Below the pieces are notes generated by a model. That model was given only the letters and a program-made list of their open reading frames with translations, searched no databases and was not told the origin of the DNA. Made by a program: the position numbers and the translations under genes. A stretch of 64,000 nt of DNA from the NCBI GenBank assembly GCA_004565275.1, contig SDOX01000119.1:160089-224088 (forward strand). Direction: 5' to 3'. The DNA is from Nannochloropsis salina CCMP1776 (lineage: Eukaryota; Sar; Eustigmatophyceae; Eustigmatales; Monodopsidaceae). Shown here piece by piece: positions 29,947-39,827 of the stretch; the stretch's first letter is position 1; the number at the start of each line of letters is the position of its first letter.

Positions 29947-31373
29947 ATGGTACGTCTTCCTCGCCCCCCGCATGCGTTTTCGACCTTTATGTAATCATTT
30001 GCCCCCTCCCCCTTATTTTGGCATTGAAAGAGGGTCATGGTCATGAAGGGTCACGAGCGGAATATCACCCGTGTGCTCTTCAATCGCGATGGAGATCTGC
30101 TTTTCTCCGCAGCCAGTGACAAAACCCCCACGGTCTGGGATACTGAGACTGGGGAACGTTTAGGTAAGTATGCCGGCTTAAAAGGGTTCGCTCTCCGCGC
30201 CCTCCCTTTCTCTGAGTGACGCTTTGTGCATGGCTTGAGCTGCTCTCCTTACTCTCACGCAGCCAACCGGGGACTGTGAAATCACTAAGCCATTCACGGC
30301 CCCCTAGGCGCTCTTTCCCTTCCTTGCATGCCCCTCATGTCTCTGCCGTCCTCTCCCCAGGTACCTACAACGGTCACTCGGGCTCTATCACAGATATGAG
30401 CGTTTCGTGGAACAGCAATCGATTAGTGACGGCCTCGGGCGATTGCCAGGTCAAGCTATGGAAGGTGCAGACGGGCGAGGAGCTGCTCACATACACGCAT
30501 TCAGGACCCGTCCGAGGGGCCCAATGGGCCGAGGGTGGGGAGCGTTTTGCCACTGTGTGCGATCCCTTCGTTTCGCACAACGCCAAGATACAAGTCTTCT
30601 ACGCCCCTGAGGACGCGGACCCCGAGAGCTTGAGCCCGACGCCGGAGGTTTTGATCGAGATCCGGAACCGGGAGGAGAAGCCGACCAAGGTAGGGAGAAG
30701 GGCATATTATTGAGGGGGGAGGGGGGCATAAGGGGTGCCTGGTCTCGTATGGGGTGCTTTGTTCGATGCCATTCTTGTGCACGCCAGCACGGTTGACGCG
30801 AGGGGGACCTTTTTTCTCTGACAGGTGTACTGGACACAGTTCAACGAGGATCTGCTGGTGGCGTACGAGAACGGGTGGGTGCGAAAGTATGATCCCAAGA
30901 CGGGGGAGGAACGGACTGGGGAGGGGTCGAGTGCGAAGCTGCATGAGGAGAAGATCAACGCGATCACCTGGGACAAGCAAAAGATCTGCTTCATCACCGC
31001 CTCCAACGACTATCGATCCTGTTTAGTGGACGCCAAGACCTTGAAAGTCCTCCGGGTCTACCAGACTGACCGCCCTGTCAACGGGGCCGTGATCTCACCG
31101 ATCAAGGACCACGTGCTCCTGGGGGGGGGGCAAGAAGCGCAGAGTGTCACGACCACGAGGGGTCAGGCGGGCAAATTCGAGACACGCTTTTTTCACTCCA
31201 TTTACGAGGAAGAATTTGGGCGCGTGAAAGGGCACTTTGGCCCGATTACGGCCGTGGACATAAGTCCGGACGGGCTAGCTTTCGTGAGCGGCTCTTTCGA
31301 TGGCTACGTTCGCTTGCATTTTTTTGACGACGATTACCTGTTTATGCGAGACGAGGTTCCGGAAGAGTATTAG
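29947..31373 (+). CDS. EIF3I: Translation initiation factor eIF3 subunit I
   Basis: A WD40 propeller subunit of eIF3, needed for 43S recruitment. Four coding exons: 29947-29949, 30031-30163, 30361-30689 and 30825-31373, introns of 81, 197 and 135 bases, total 337 residues. The first coding exon is the ATG alone: ATG/GTACGT at 29950 and GAAAG/AGG at 30031. Splicing yields M-RVMVMKGHERNITRVLFN, matching plant eIF3i starts of the form MRPILMKGHERP, which favours it over the internal ATG at 30037. Later signatures: NGERLG-like TGERLG-TYNGHSGSI, DRPVNGAVISPIKDHVLLGG, GGQEAQSVTTT, and FFHSIYEEEFGRVKGHFGPI, nearly invariant in eIF3i. Length is normal for the family. The gene's 3' end faces the lipase. 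Confidence 0.95.
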
Positions 31374-31782
31374 GAACGGAAAGTGAAGGGAGGCAGTGGT
31401 AGAGAGGGGAGGAACGAGGTAGAGGGGAAGGGAGGAAGGGAGGAAGGGAGGAAGGGAGGAAGGGACATGTACAAAAGACGAGCGTTTCTTTGGCGGCGAG
31501 GAGAGACGGACGAGGGGCAGCGGGGCCCTCACCAGTGAGAGCGGTCATAAAGCAAAGAAGGCAAGGTAAAGGCCACGTCCGTGAGGATTGTTTGGATATT
31601 ACTGAGTTCTCGCTGTTCTATTGAGCAGAGCGTGGTGCCTTTATCAAATATCACTGTACTGCACCCTTGATCACTCCGAGAGTTGTGAGCTTATTTCTTC
31701 TTATGCTTATACACGAGAATCGTAAGTTTCTTCACATACTACCAGCCAAATCCCTACTTTGCATCCACTCGCTCCTCCCCTA
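31374..31782. other. Convergent intergenic region with tandem repeat
   Basis: About 410 bases between the 3' ends of eIF3i and the lipase. It holds the GGGAGGAA repeat listed separately; no other feature. Confidence 0.5.
31425..31465. repeat. Tandem GGGAGGAA repeat
   Basis: About five perfect head-to-tail copies of an 8-base unit (gggaggaa), just downstream of the eIF3i stop codon. Confidence 0.9.
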
Positions 31783-33636
31783 TCAACCTTGGCCAATGCT
31801 TCCTCTTATCCGGGGATCCCTCGTCAAGTCCAAGTCCGCGTAAAGGTCAGCCTCCGTCCTCCGACAGATTTCCCCATCCCTTAGAGCCATGCCCTTCCCT
31901 CCCTTTCCGCCTTTCTTCCACAATGAACCTATCCAGGCTCTGATACCCTGCTGCTGCACCTCCCGCTGCTCCTGAAAGTAGCAGCGTGTGTTCGGGTCGC
32001 CCATGCCGTCCGTCAGCCAGCAGGTGTAAGGGCACTTGTGGCTCAAGACCACCGCCATCCTGGCGGGGTCGAGCATGTTGGTCTTATCGCGCCAAGCCGC
32101 CGTATTCTTTAAGGAGGTTGGGTAAATGGCAACGGTGCACGGAGGCATGTAGTAGTCGAACCAGACTGCGTCTTTGTGCACGCCCCACTGCGTCTCATTC
32201 CCGCTTGAGGAATGCATGCACGTGGGCAAGGGAACCCCAGGGGCTTGAGCGATAACATCGCCCATCGTGTACATTTTCCCTGGTGCGTCCAACCCATCTT
32301 CTATCCATCCCTCTCCTAGATATCGAATGTTCCTTACATTCATGCCGCCCTTCGCCTTCTCCCAGAACTCCCGGTCCCCTGGCGCGTAGGCTCCCACTGT
32401 TAATACCTCCACCTCCATTCCCTTCCCTCTCTCTGACCCTTCCTCTTTTACTCCCCATTCCTTCGCATCGAACCGGCCTAGGTACGCGCCCAGCATGGTA
32501 GCGATGACACCACCAACGCTGTGTCCGATCAGGGTCACTTTGTTCGGACTCCGCGACTTAATGTCCTGCAAGAGAGGTGGGAGTATCTCTTTGAAAAGTT
32601 GAAAAGCCCCTGAGTGGACCTTTCCATCAAAGTATGGCGCGGTCTCGTTGGGCTCAGTAAACTCGTATATCGAGCTTGCGCGAAATTCGTCTTGATACAT
32701 AGTGCCCCGCATCGCCACCAGCACATGTCCATCTTTTTCTGTAACAACAGAGAAAGGACTTTCCCGCCATTGACCGCCGATGGAGGTGGCATTTCGAAAG
32801 TGCACCGTCTGAGGACCCCACCCGGGTGCAAGGGGGTCGAGCAGCTCCTTGTCTTCCGCTGTGTCGGTCGCGTAGGCGTAGAATGTATCATACATGCGGT
32901 AGACGTAATAATACGAAGCCTTTTCTGCGCGGATGGTATCCTCATCCACAAACCAGGCGTCACATCCCTTTAAGTCCTTCCAAGGGCGAGGTAAAGTCCC
33001 GTCAGGGTTTTGAGGGTACTCTTGGGTAGTTTGAATGCGGACACTAGGCAGGTTTACGGCTACAATAGTCTCAACAAAGTCAACGATGGGACAAACAGCA
33101 TTGACACTGACAAGAAAGTCTATGACACCCGCCCAAGGAAAGAGCTTGCTAATACTAGACAGGTGTCTCCTGTAATTTTCAAAGGCGGCGACGAAATGTT
33201 CCATGACCAAGGAAGTCGCTGTGATAGCTTTATCTCCTATTCCACTGCCCTGCAAGTTGCTCTCTATTGAAGCGTTGTCAGAAGCTAGCTCAAATATAAG
33301 AGATACATCCTCTTGTGTCAAGCTCTTGGATGCAGAATCATCATGGGTAGGTCGTTGAACACCATGCGCGTCAGCGTTGGCGTTTGTATAAAGAGGTCTT
33401 ATGCTTCCATCGTCCCCAACCGAAAAGCTTTCGTAGGCAGATAGCGGCTGACTATCACCATAATTGTTTCTTGCAAGGGATTCAGGAAATTCGATATCTG
33501 GATGTGATTCTTGTGTTGAATCCTCTTGTTGCAGCCGCCCTTGAGGTCGTAGGAGCGCCGGTGGCTCTCCCGAAGCAATCGCAACAGCACTGAATGTTCC
33601 CAGAAGAAGCACAGACGTTTTGACAATGTTGACCAT
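31783..33636 (-). CDS. Secreted or endomembrane class 3 lipase
   Basis: A 617-residue alpha/beta hydrolase of the fungal-type (class 3) triacylglycerol lipase family. Residues 1-23 are a signal peptide (VLLLGTFSAVAIASG). The catalytic core runs from about 215 to 480. YYVYRMYDTFYAYATDTAED and KDGHVLVAMRGTMYQDEFRA supply the strands before the active site; the latter is the oxyanion region (R-G-T). The nucleophile elbow is GHSVGG near residue 370 in KVTLIGHSVGGVIATMLGAY. The charge-relay Asp and His could not be fixed; GDREFW and HKDAVWFDYYM are candidates. The N-terminal 200 residues are poorly conserved and Ser/Asp-rich. Acyl-lipid or wax turnover is likely; oil storage role is unproven. Confidence 0.88.
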   Translation of the reverse strand: MVNIVKTSVLLLGTFSAVAIASGEPPALLRPQGRLQQEDSTQESHPDIEFPESLARNNYGDSQPLSAYESFSVGDDGSIRPLYTNANADAHGVQRPTHDDSASKSLTQEDVSLIFELASDNASIESNLQGSGIGDKAITATSLVMEHFVAAFENYRRHLSSISKLFPWAGVIDFLVSVNAVCPIVDFVETIVAVNLPSVRIQTTQEYPQNPDGTLPRPWKDLKGCDAWFVDEDTIRAEKASYYYVYRMYDTFYAYATDTAEDKELLDPLAPGWGPQTVHFRNATSIGGQWRESPFSVVTEKDGHVLVAMRGTMYQDEFRASSIYEFTEPNETAPYFDGKVHSGAFQLFKEILPPLLQDIKSRSPNKVTLIGHSVGGVIATMLGAYLGRFDAKEWGVKEEGSERGKGMEVEVLTVGAYAPGDREFWEKAKGGMNVRNIRYLGEGWIEDGLDAPGKMYTMGDVIAQAPGVPLPTCMHSSSGNETQWGVHKDAVWFDYYMPPCTVAIYPTSLKNTAAWRDKTNMLDPARMAVVLSHKCPYTCWLTDGMGDPNTRCYFQEQREVQQQGIRAWIGSLWKKGGKGGKGMALRDGEICRRTEADLYADLDLTRDPRIRGSIGQG

Positions 33637-34686
33637 AAGGTTAAGACCTTGATTATATTCGGTTGATTTTAGACTCGAACACTTCCCGATAAAGTGTCAG
33701 AGCTTACCTGTTGAATAGAGCAGGTCGATCATTATGTCATGCCAGGAAGAAAATATTAATTGTGTATGAGAATGTTTCTAAAACATCTTAAAGTCCCATC
33801 GATGGCGTAGGTCCAAATAAGTGGCGTCTCTTTACGACAACACTAGGAAGCGTAATGATTTCGAACCGGCAAAATCCGTTAGGACTTCGACTTTGAATTT
33901 GAATTCCAAAAATCTGAAAAAAGAGGGAGGATGTTTTCGGGTTAGCACTCCATGCGGATTCGAGTGTGTAGACGTAAGAATATGAAGATACAAGAGTTTT
34001 CCGATTTCGACGAATATAACGATTAGAGTCTTGTCCCCTTTTGCGCATTTTGCGAGGTAATTTTCGGGTGCGCGATCTCGAGCTATCCGTCACAATGAAA
34101 TCAACACCCCAAGTCATAAAATCGACAGCTTTTGTAAGCTTTGCATGGTATTGAGCAACAATTCCAGCTAATCAAGGAACTTAGCCAAGTCACGCAACAA
34201 AGGACGTACTGTGGCATTTCATAGTCCTGACACACAAACCTCATCAACCATGTCAATGAACAAGCATTTGCAGTAGGATACAGACCCAAAAGATTTGATC
34301 TCACCACGAGTCGCACGATTCCTTCAACACTGAAAAAAACACGCGGAAAGTATCTCTCATTTTTCTTTGTTTAAGCAGTATGGCGTTGTCTGTTTTTCCT
34401 TCGTATGCTACAAATCCGTCGACTACCACCCCAATTGAGCCCTGGCAAAATCATATCCTCATTTATATTCGATACCCAGCAGAACCCTTAGGTATTATCA
34501 GCAGCACTGTCCGCAGGTAGCGAATTGTCAAGCGCAGACAAGCGTCGGAAAGCGGGTCGCGGTAGCTACGACGCACTTCCACAGAAATTGGCATTTCATA
34601 AGATGCACATCATGCTCCTGGCGCCCAACAAATCTTACTACTCGCCTTCGTTTGCAGATCTGCACCACCGACAATGCTTGTCGTCT
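33637..34686. other. AT-rich intergenic region
   Basis: About 1050 bases. A minus-strand frame at 33788-34117 (109 codons, Arg/Ser-rich) has no recognisable domain and I do not call it. The region should include the lipase promoter and LSM5 3' end. Confidence 0.45.
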
Positions 34687-34950
34687 TCACCCATCGTCTG
34701 GTGACCGCCCAGGGACCAGTATAGCGATGTTGTTACCGTTCAATAAGATATGATCTAGTTTATGCGCGACTTTTCCCTCCGGAGTCACTTCGTACTCGGT
34801 AACATCTTCCAAAACCATGTTCACGTAGTCGTCGAAGCTCTTCAGTGTTCCCACCAGCTCTTGGTCGCCCTTCATGATGACCCACAGGCGAGACCCGATG
34901 CATTTGTCCACTAGCTCAAGCGGCAGCAAACGCCCTGCCATCTTGACCAC
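34687..34950 (-). CDS. LSM5: U6 snRNA-associated Sm-like protein LSm5
   Basis: A component of the LSm2-8 ring on U6 snRNA and of the LSm1-7 ring in mRNA decapping. The single exon codes 87 residues, the usual length. [20 protein letters not shown] is the characteristic LSm5 start. Sm1 ([20 protein letters not shown]) and Sm2 ([17 protein letters not shown]) are intact. ATGs at codons 1 and 4 are both usable. The second Sm-fold gene of the window; SmD1 is at 7711. Confidence 0.97.
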   Translation of the reverse strand: MVKMAGRLLPLELVDKCIGSRLWVIMKGDQELVGTLKSFDDYVNMVLEDVTEYEVTPEGKVAHKLDHILLNGNNIAILVPGRSPDDG

Positions 34951-35750
34951 ACCAGCGAAATTTGCCGGGCACTTTTGACTGTTTCAAGCGTGTCGAAAGT
35001 GTACAGGGAAAGAGGTGTTGGGCTTCACAGGTTCTTCCACCCAAGTATTATTTCGGGTGGCGGGAGTCCTCTGTTGTCGCTAAGGAAGGATACATCAGAA
35101 TGATGCTGACGAGCCGTGTTGCTGAAAGCGCCCTCGAAAGCATATGATAATGACCACTCGTTCCCTTCACACAGCGCAACGATCATACATTTCGTTATCT
35201 TCTATTGCAACATACGTGGACACGAGTACCTTGATTGTTTCCGATTAATACAAAAGAGCAATTCGTACTGGCTTTGGTCGTCTTCGCCCCCTCCGTCCTT
35301 GCTTCAAGGAGAGGAGCCTCTTGAAACCCGTTGCCCCCGGATTTTTCATATCGCGTGCAAGATTTTCAATCCTCACGCGTTTTTTCTCAGGATGAGGGGT
35401 TAAAAGTGTGAATACAATTCGCGTGATAAACGTTGCAGTATATGTTGAGTGGCGCGATGTTTGATTCAGGCGGCATTATCATCCTCATCTGAGTAGTGAA
35501 CACCCAGCACCACAATCTCTCTTGCACACGTTTCTCCTCTCTCTGTACAGCGGCATTGCTGCACGGGCAGCACGCCCTTCGACGCAGTCTGCCAGTAAAA
35601 AGGAATCGTCTGCGTGTGATTTGACAGATCGAGATCAAAAGATAGGACCCCCGCGGCCAGACGCAGGAAGCAAAGAGCGGCTTGTCAGATTGAAGCGCGT
35701 GGGGCCAGCAAGAGTGGTGTGAAAAGGCAAACACGACTTTCCCTCATAAA
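34951..35750. other. Divergent intergenic region
   Basis: About 800 bases between LSM5 (minus) and the NST1-like gene (plus). Short frames on both strands look random. It probably holds both promoters. Confidence 0.45.
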
Positions 35751-38700
35751 ATGACTGAAGATGTGGACTCTCAAGAGACAACGTTTGGCTTGCATGAATT
35801 CTGGAGCTCGTTGGACGAGCAACAAAAGCAGACTCTCTTGGCTTTGCGCAAGGTAAGGGCATACGTGGCGTAGCACAAGCGGAAGTTAAAATTGCGGGGG
35901 CCATAATGTGGCGATTTGTGTTCAAGCACCTGTCGCTCTCGTTTTTGTTCGAGTCAAGCACGCTCATTCTAGTAACATGTCTTGGGTTCTCCTCCTTTCC
36001 TCCCCTTTTTTCCCTTTTCCGCATGCGCTCTCCCGTCTCACCATCTCCTCGTCGATCGCGCGCCCCGCCGTAATTAGGACACGATATGTAGCGCCGTCGA
36101 GTGTGCCACTTGCCGGGACCTTTTGGCCGCCTCTTTGAAAGATATTGAGAAAGCGCAGCAGTATGCGACTGCTTATGCACAGAAGCACGAAGAGGCCGAG
36201 GGCCTAGACGATTATGACTTGGGCGGGAGCCTAGGAAGCAGCACGGGAAGCGCCAGCACGACGGGCACGAGCGCGGGAAAGCGGGGGGGCGGTGCAAGTA
36301 AGAAAGGGAATGGCATCGGCGGACCTCTCCACCCGCCATCCTCCCAGAAGGGGGCCCTCAGCCCCGCCCTTTTTCGGTCCGCTGGAGGTTTCTTCATCCC
36401 GGGCAAGTGGAGCCAGGCGACGCTCTCTCAGTGGGCGATGGGTCTGCACGCGCCCTCATTTCCAGGCATGGCCCATCTACCTTCCTTCTCCAGCGCTTCC
36501 TCCTGGCCGGCGATCGAGACGCCGCGTCCTCCCTCCCCCTCCGCGTCCGCTTCTCCCCCGCCCGAGGAGAGTCGCGTGGGCTACACCTCCTTCCAGAACG
36601 GAAGCTTTGATCTTCTCCCCAGCCAGGCCCTGGAGGCTTTGCTCCTGGACGAGGAAAGGGGGGAAGAGGGTGGGGGAGAGAGGGAGAAAGCGGGCTCGGA
36701 AAGCCCCTTGGGACGCGCCCGCCGTCGCCCGCGGAGTGCGGGCGACGGGGTGGGGAGGGAGGGGGAGAAGGAGGACCTTCCCTGCCCCTTCTGCGCGGAC
36801 AAGGTCTTTGTCCGCTTCGTGGACATGCTCACCTACCCCCGCCCGGTCCGCAAATTCAGCATGCTCCTGTCCAAGAGGATGAGAATTGGGTCTCTGCGGG
36901 AGATGTTGTGGCGCGAAGTGGGCCTGGAAAAAGAGGCGCTCCTCGAGATCCGAATACGGAACCGGCGATTGACGGCGGGGCAGGGGGATGCGGGGGGAGG
37001 AGAGGAAGACACGCTGGAGGCTGTGGGGATCCGGGACGGGGTGCAGGTGGTCGTGAGCAAGGTGCTGGGGGGCGACGGGGAGGAGGGGGACAGGGCGGGC
37101 GTGAACGCCAAGAACAAGCAGTTTGTGGGGGATCTGCTGTTTGGGCAAACCGGCAAAGGGGAGGGGGCCGAGGGGGCGGAGGGAGAGCGAGGGGAAGGAA
37201 GGGGGGGGGGCGGAGGTACATCGACGGGCGCAGGCGGCAGTGCCAGTGCCAGTCGCGCCCGGAGCTCGGTGAGAGGGAAGGGAGGCAAGGGGCCGGGGAG
37301 GAAGGCGACGGCGAAAGAGAAAGCGGCGGCCGCGGAACGGGAGAAGGAGCAAGCCTTGCGGGAGAAGCGGGAGCGGGAGGGAGAGGGACAGCCCTTGAGT
37401 GTGATTGAGGCCTTTCGGATCAGTGGGGGCTACCAGGTCTTGGGGCAGACGATGGAGCGGCTGGTCCGGGAGAGGGTGCGGGCAAGGTGGCTGGGGGAGG
37501 TCAAGGCCCGCCAGCACGAGAGGGACCTGCTCGCCGCCCTGGAGGCGGAGGAGATGGGCGCGGAGGGGGAGTCTGGGAAGCGACGGGGCAAGAAGAACAA
37601 GAAGAAGGAGAAGGAGAAGAAGAAGAAGCAGGAGGAGGCGGCGAAGAAGCGGGAAGCGGCCTTGGAGAAGGAGAGGGAAGCCGCAGCTAGGCAGAAGGCG
37701 CTGCAAGAGAAGGTGGAAGCAGACCGACGCGCACGTTTAGAACAGCAACGGCGGGAGGCGGAGGAGGAGAAGAAGAAACTGGAAGCGGCCCTGGAAGTGC
37801 GGCGCCTGGAGGAGGAGGCCAAGCGTCGGCGGGCGCTGGAGGAGGAGAGGGAGCGCCAGCAACGCGGGTCCGAAGAGCGGCAGCGACTTCGCCACCAGCC
37901 ACCACAGCCATTACCCAAGCAGGCGCCACAGCCGCAACGACAACAGGGAGGCAAACCGGTGCCCCACCAGCAGCTCCGCCAACCTCCAAGTCAGCCACCA
38001 CGGCCCCTGTCCTCCACATCCTTGGCCGCGGGGAGACAGTCGCCGCAGCAGCATCCTTCCGGCTTCGGGGGGGCTGTCAGTCGCAGCAAAAAGCCTCTCC
38101 CGGGACCCCACCCGCACGCCCAAGCTGCAGGCGTCAGGCAGGGAGTCTCCCCGGCCCCTGCCCACAGGGGACCGCCCCGCTCCCCCCCCACCACCTCCGT
38201 GCGCTACGCCGGGCCTCACTCCCACCGACCAGCCGGATCCCCCCAGGGAATGCCCACCTACCCCAACCACCAAACAAAACACGCCCAGCCCCCGCAGCTC
38301 CCCTATCGTCAGGCGCCTGGAGGCATCCCTTCCTCCCGTCCTGCAAACAGCCCCGCGGCCGCCTACGCCCACACTGGCCCCCCGTCTCCCCACCTGCCTT
38401 ATCAGAGCGCCGTCGTCTCGCCGTCCTCCCCCTCCAAACCCCTTGCGGGTGGCGCGAGCAAGCCCCCCTCTCCTCCTGGCATTGCTCTCACGCCGGGGGA
38501 CTCAGCCCCGGCGGGTGGACCCTCTCCGCTCCGCCCCCCCCACCATCGGGCGACCGCCTCCCTCGGCTCCCCCAGCACCTTAAGCCCCAGCCAGGCCAGC
38601 CTCCCCTTCGATCTTCCCCACCTGGCCCCTCCCCTCGCGGGCGTCAACCTACGGGCTTTGGGGCCAGCCGAGGCCGGAGGGATGCCCGCCTCTCCCGACA

Positions 38701-39464
38701 TGGTCACGTTGACGCCACGCTTTTGCAGCCAGTGCGGCTCCCAGCTCCAGGGACATGCTCCCAAATTCTGCAGCCAATGCGGGGCGGGCGTAGGCCGCTC
38801 GGTCGGGCCCGCTCAGGACGGCGCCGCCACCGCCTTATCCGCCGCCTCCTCCCCTTCCTCCCCTCTCCCTGCCCCTTTCCAGTGGGACACGCTGCCCTCG
38901 CATCCAGTGACGGGCGGGCATGGCGCCCTTCCCCCGCCCTCGAGGGGAGGGGAAGCAAGCAAGTCCTCCAGCCTTCCCCGCTCCGCCCCCAGCACTCCAC
39001 GACAGTACGCGTCTGCGCTCCCTCCGCCCGAACATCCCCCTTCCTACATGCATCTGGTACGTCCTGCCTCAGGACCCATGTCTCCCCAGCAACAACAGCC
39101 ACGCCCCCCCCCTGCCCTGCAGGACGGAAGGGGGGAGCGCGGTGGGCGGGAGGGAGACGTGGGGGTCTCGGATGGGAAGGGAGAGGAGACAGGGAGGGTT
39201 GGTGGTGGAGAAGGAGAAGAAGGGGCAGCGAGAGGGTTGTACGAGGAGAAATCAGGTTCCTTGGGCGCATTGTCGCCCGTGCGAGAAGGGGCCAGGGGGG
39301 AAGTCTCTGCGGCAGGATCACCGGCGTCGCTGTCCTCTCCCAGTGCTACGGGCAAAATCAGGGGGCAAGTCAAATTGCCAGGGCCCGCGAGACCGGTAGT
39401 AGAGGACAGAAACGGCGAAATTTCGAGTGGACTGCCTTTCTTCCAGCGGCTTCGGATTGGGTAA
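35751..39464 (+). CDS. NST1-like coiled-coil protein with paired CxxC motifs
   Basis: Exons 35751-35852 and 36078-39464 with a 225-base intron (GTAAGG donor, AATTAG acceptor, phase 0) give 1162 residues. The joint gives SLDEQQKQTLLALRK-DTICSAVECATCRD, which follows the N-terminal block of fungal NST1 stress proteins (W-x-x-L-x-x-x-E/Q..., a Lys-Asp step, then a CxxC). A ubiquitin-like region may lie near 235-330 (FVDMLTYPRPVRKFSMLLSK). A long Lys/Glu coiled coil spans about 510-630 (KKNKKKEKEKKKKQEEAAKK). A Pro/Gln/Ser-rich stretch follows to about 900. Near 915-940 two CSQCG units (RFCSQCGSQLQ, KFCSQCGAGVG) form a zinc-ribbon-like pair, not usual in NST1. Signalling or granule scaffold is a guess. 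Very high GC and low complexity. Confidence 0.82.
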
Positions 39465-39827
39465 CGGTGCTAATGGCAAAGCTTGGCACACGACCCGTGG
39501 GGTTCTTTGATTTTCCGCCCTTTCCTCTCACGGGCTCCGTCTTCCCACCAAGCTCAAAGTCAGGCTCGCGCGCGGCCTGATGGGGGACCGATTCATCCAT
39601 GATTTGCTTATGTGCATGAAAAATGGCTGCTTTCGAGCGACACAGGAAAGTAAAATCCTTTCCTTGGTACAGAAAGAGAAATAGATAGATAACAAAAGCA
39701 AATTGCCCGCTTGCTGTCGTATGCCGAGCGCATATGCCGCTTTTCTTCTTCCTCTTTCTCGTTGGGAGTTACTTTGTACATGGGTCCGATTTACCCCCGT
39801 TGTGTCCCAAGCACATCAAATTTACAG
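39465..39827. other. Convergent intergenic region
   Basis: About 360 bases between the 3' ends of the NST1-like and glycosidase-like genes. The composition becomes AT-rich after 39590. No feature seen. Confidence 0.5.

Noticed and set aside
33788-34117. A 109-codon Arg/Ser-rich minus frame upstream of the lipase
   Set aside because: AT-rich surroundings, no domain, no splice sites; length expected by chance in about 1 kb.
36477-37706. A 409-codon minus-strand frame, Leu/Pro-rich
   Set aside because: Antisense shadow of the Lys/Glu coiled coil of the NST1-like gene; no domain logic and no start context.
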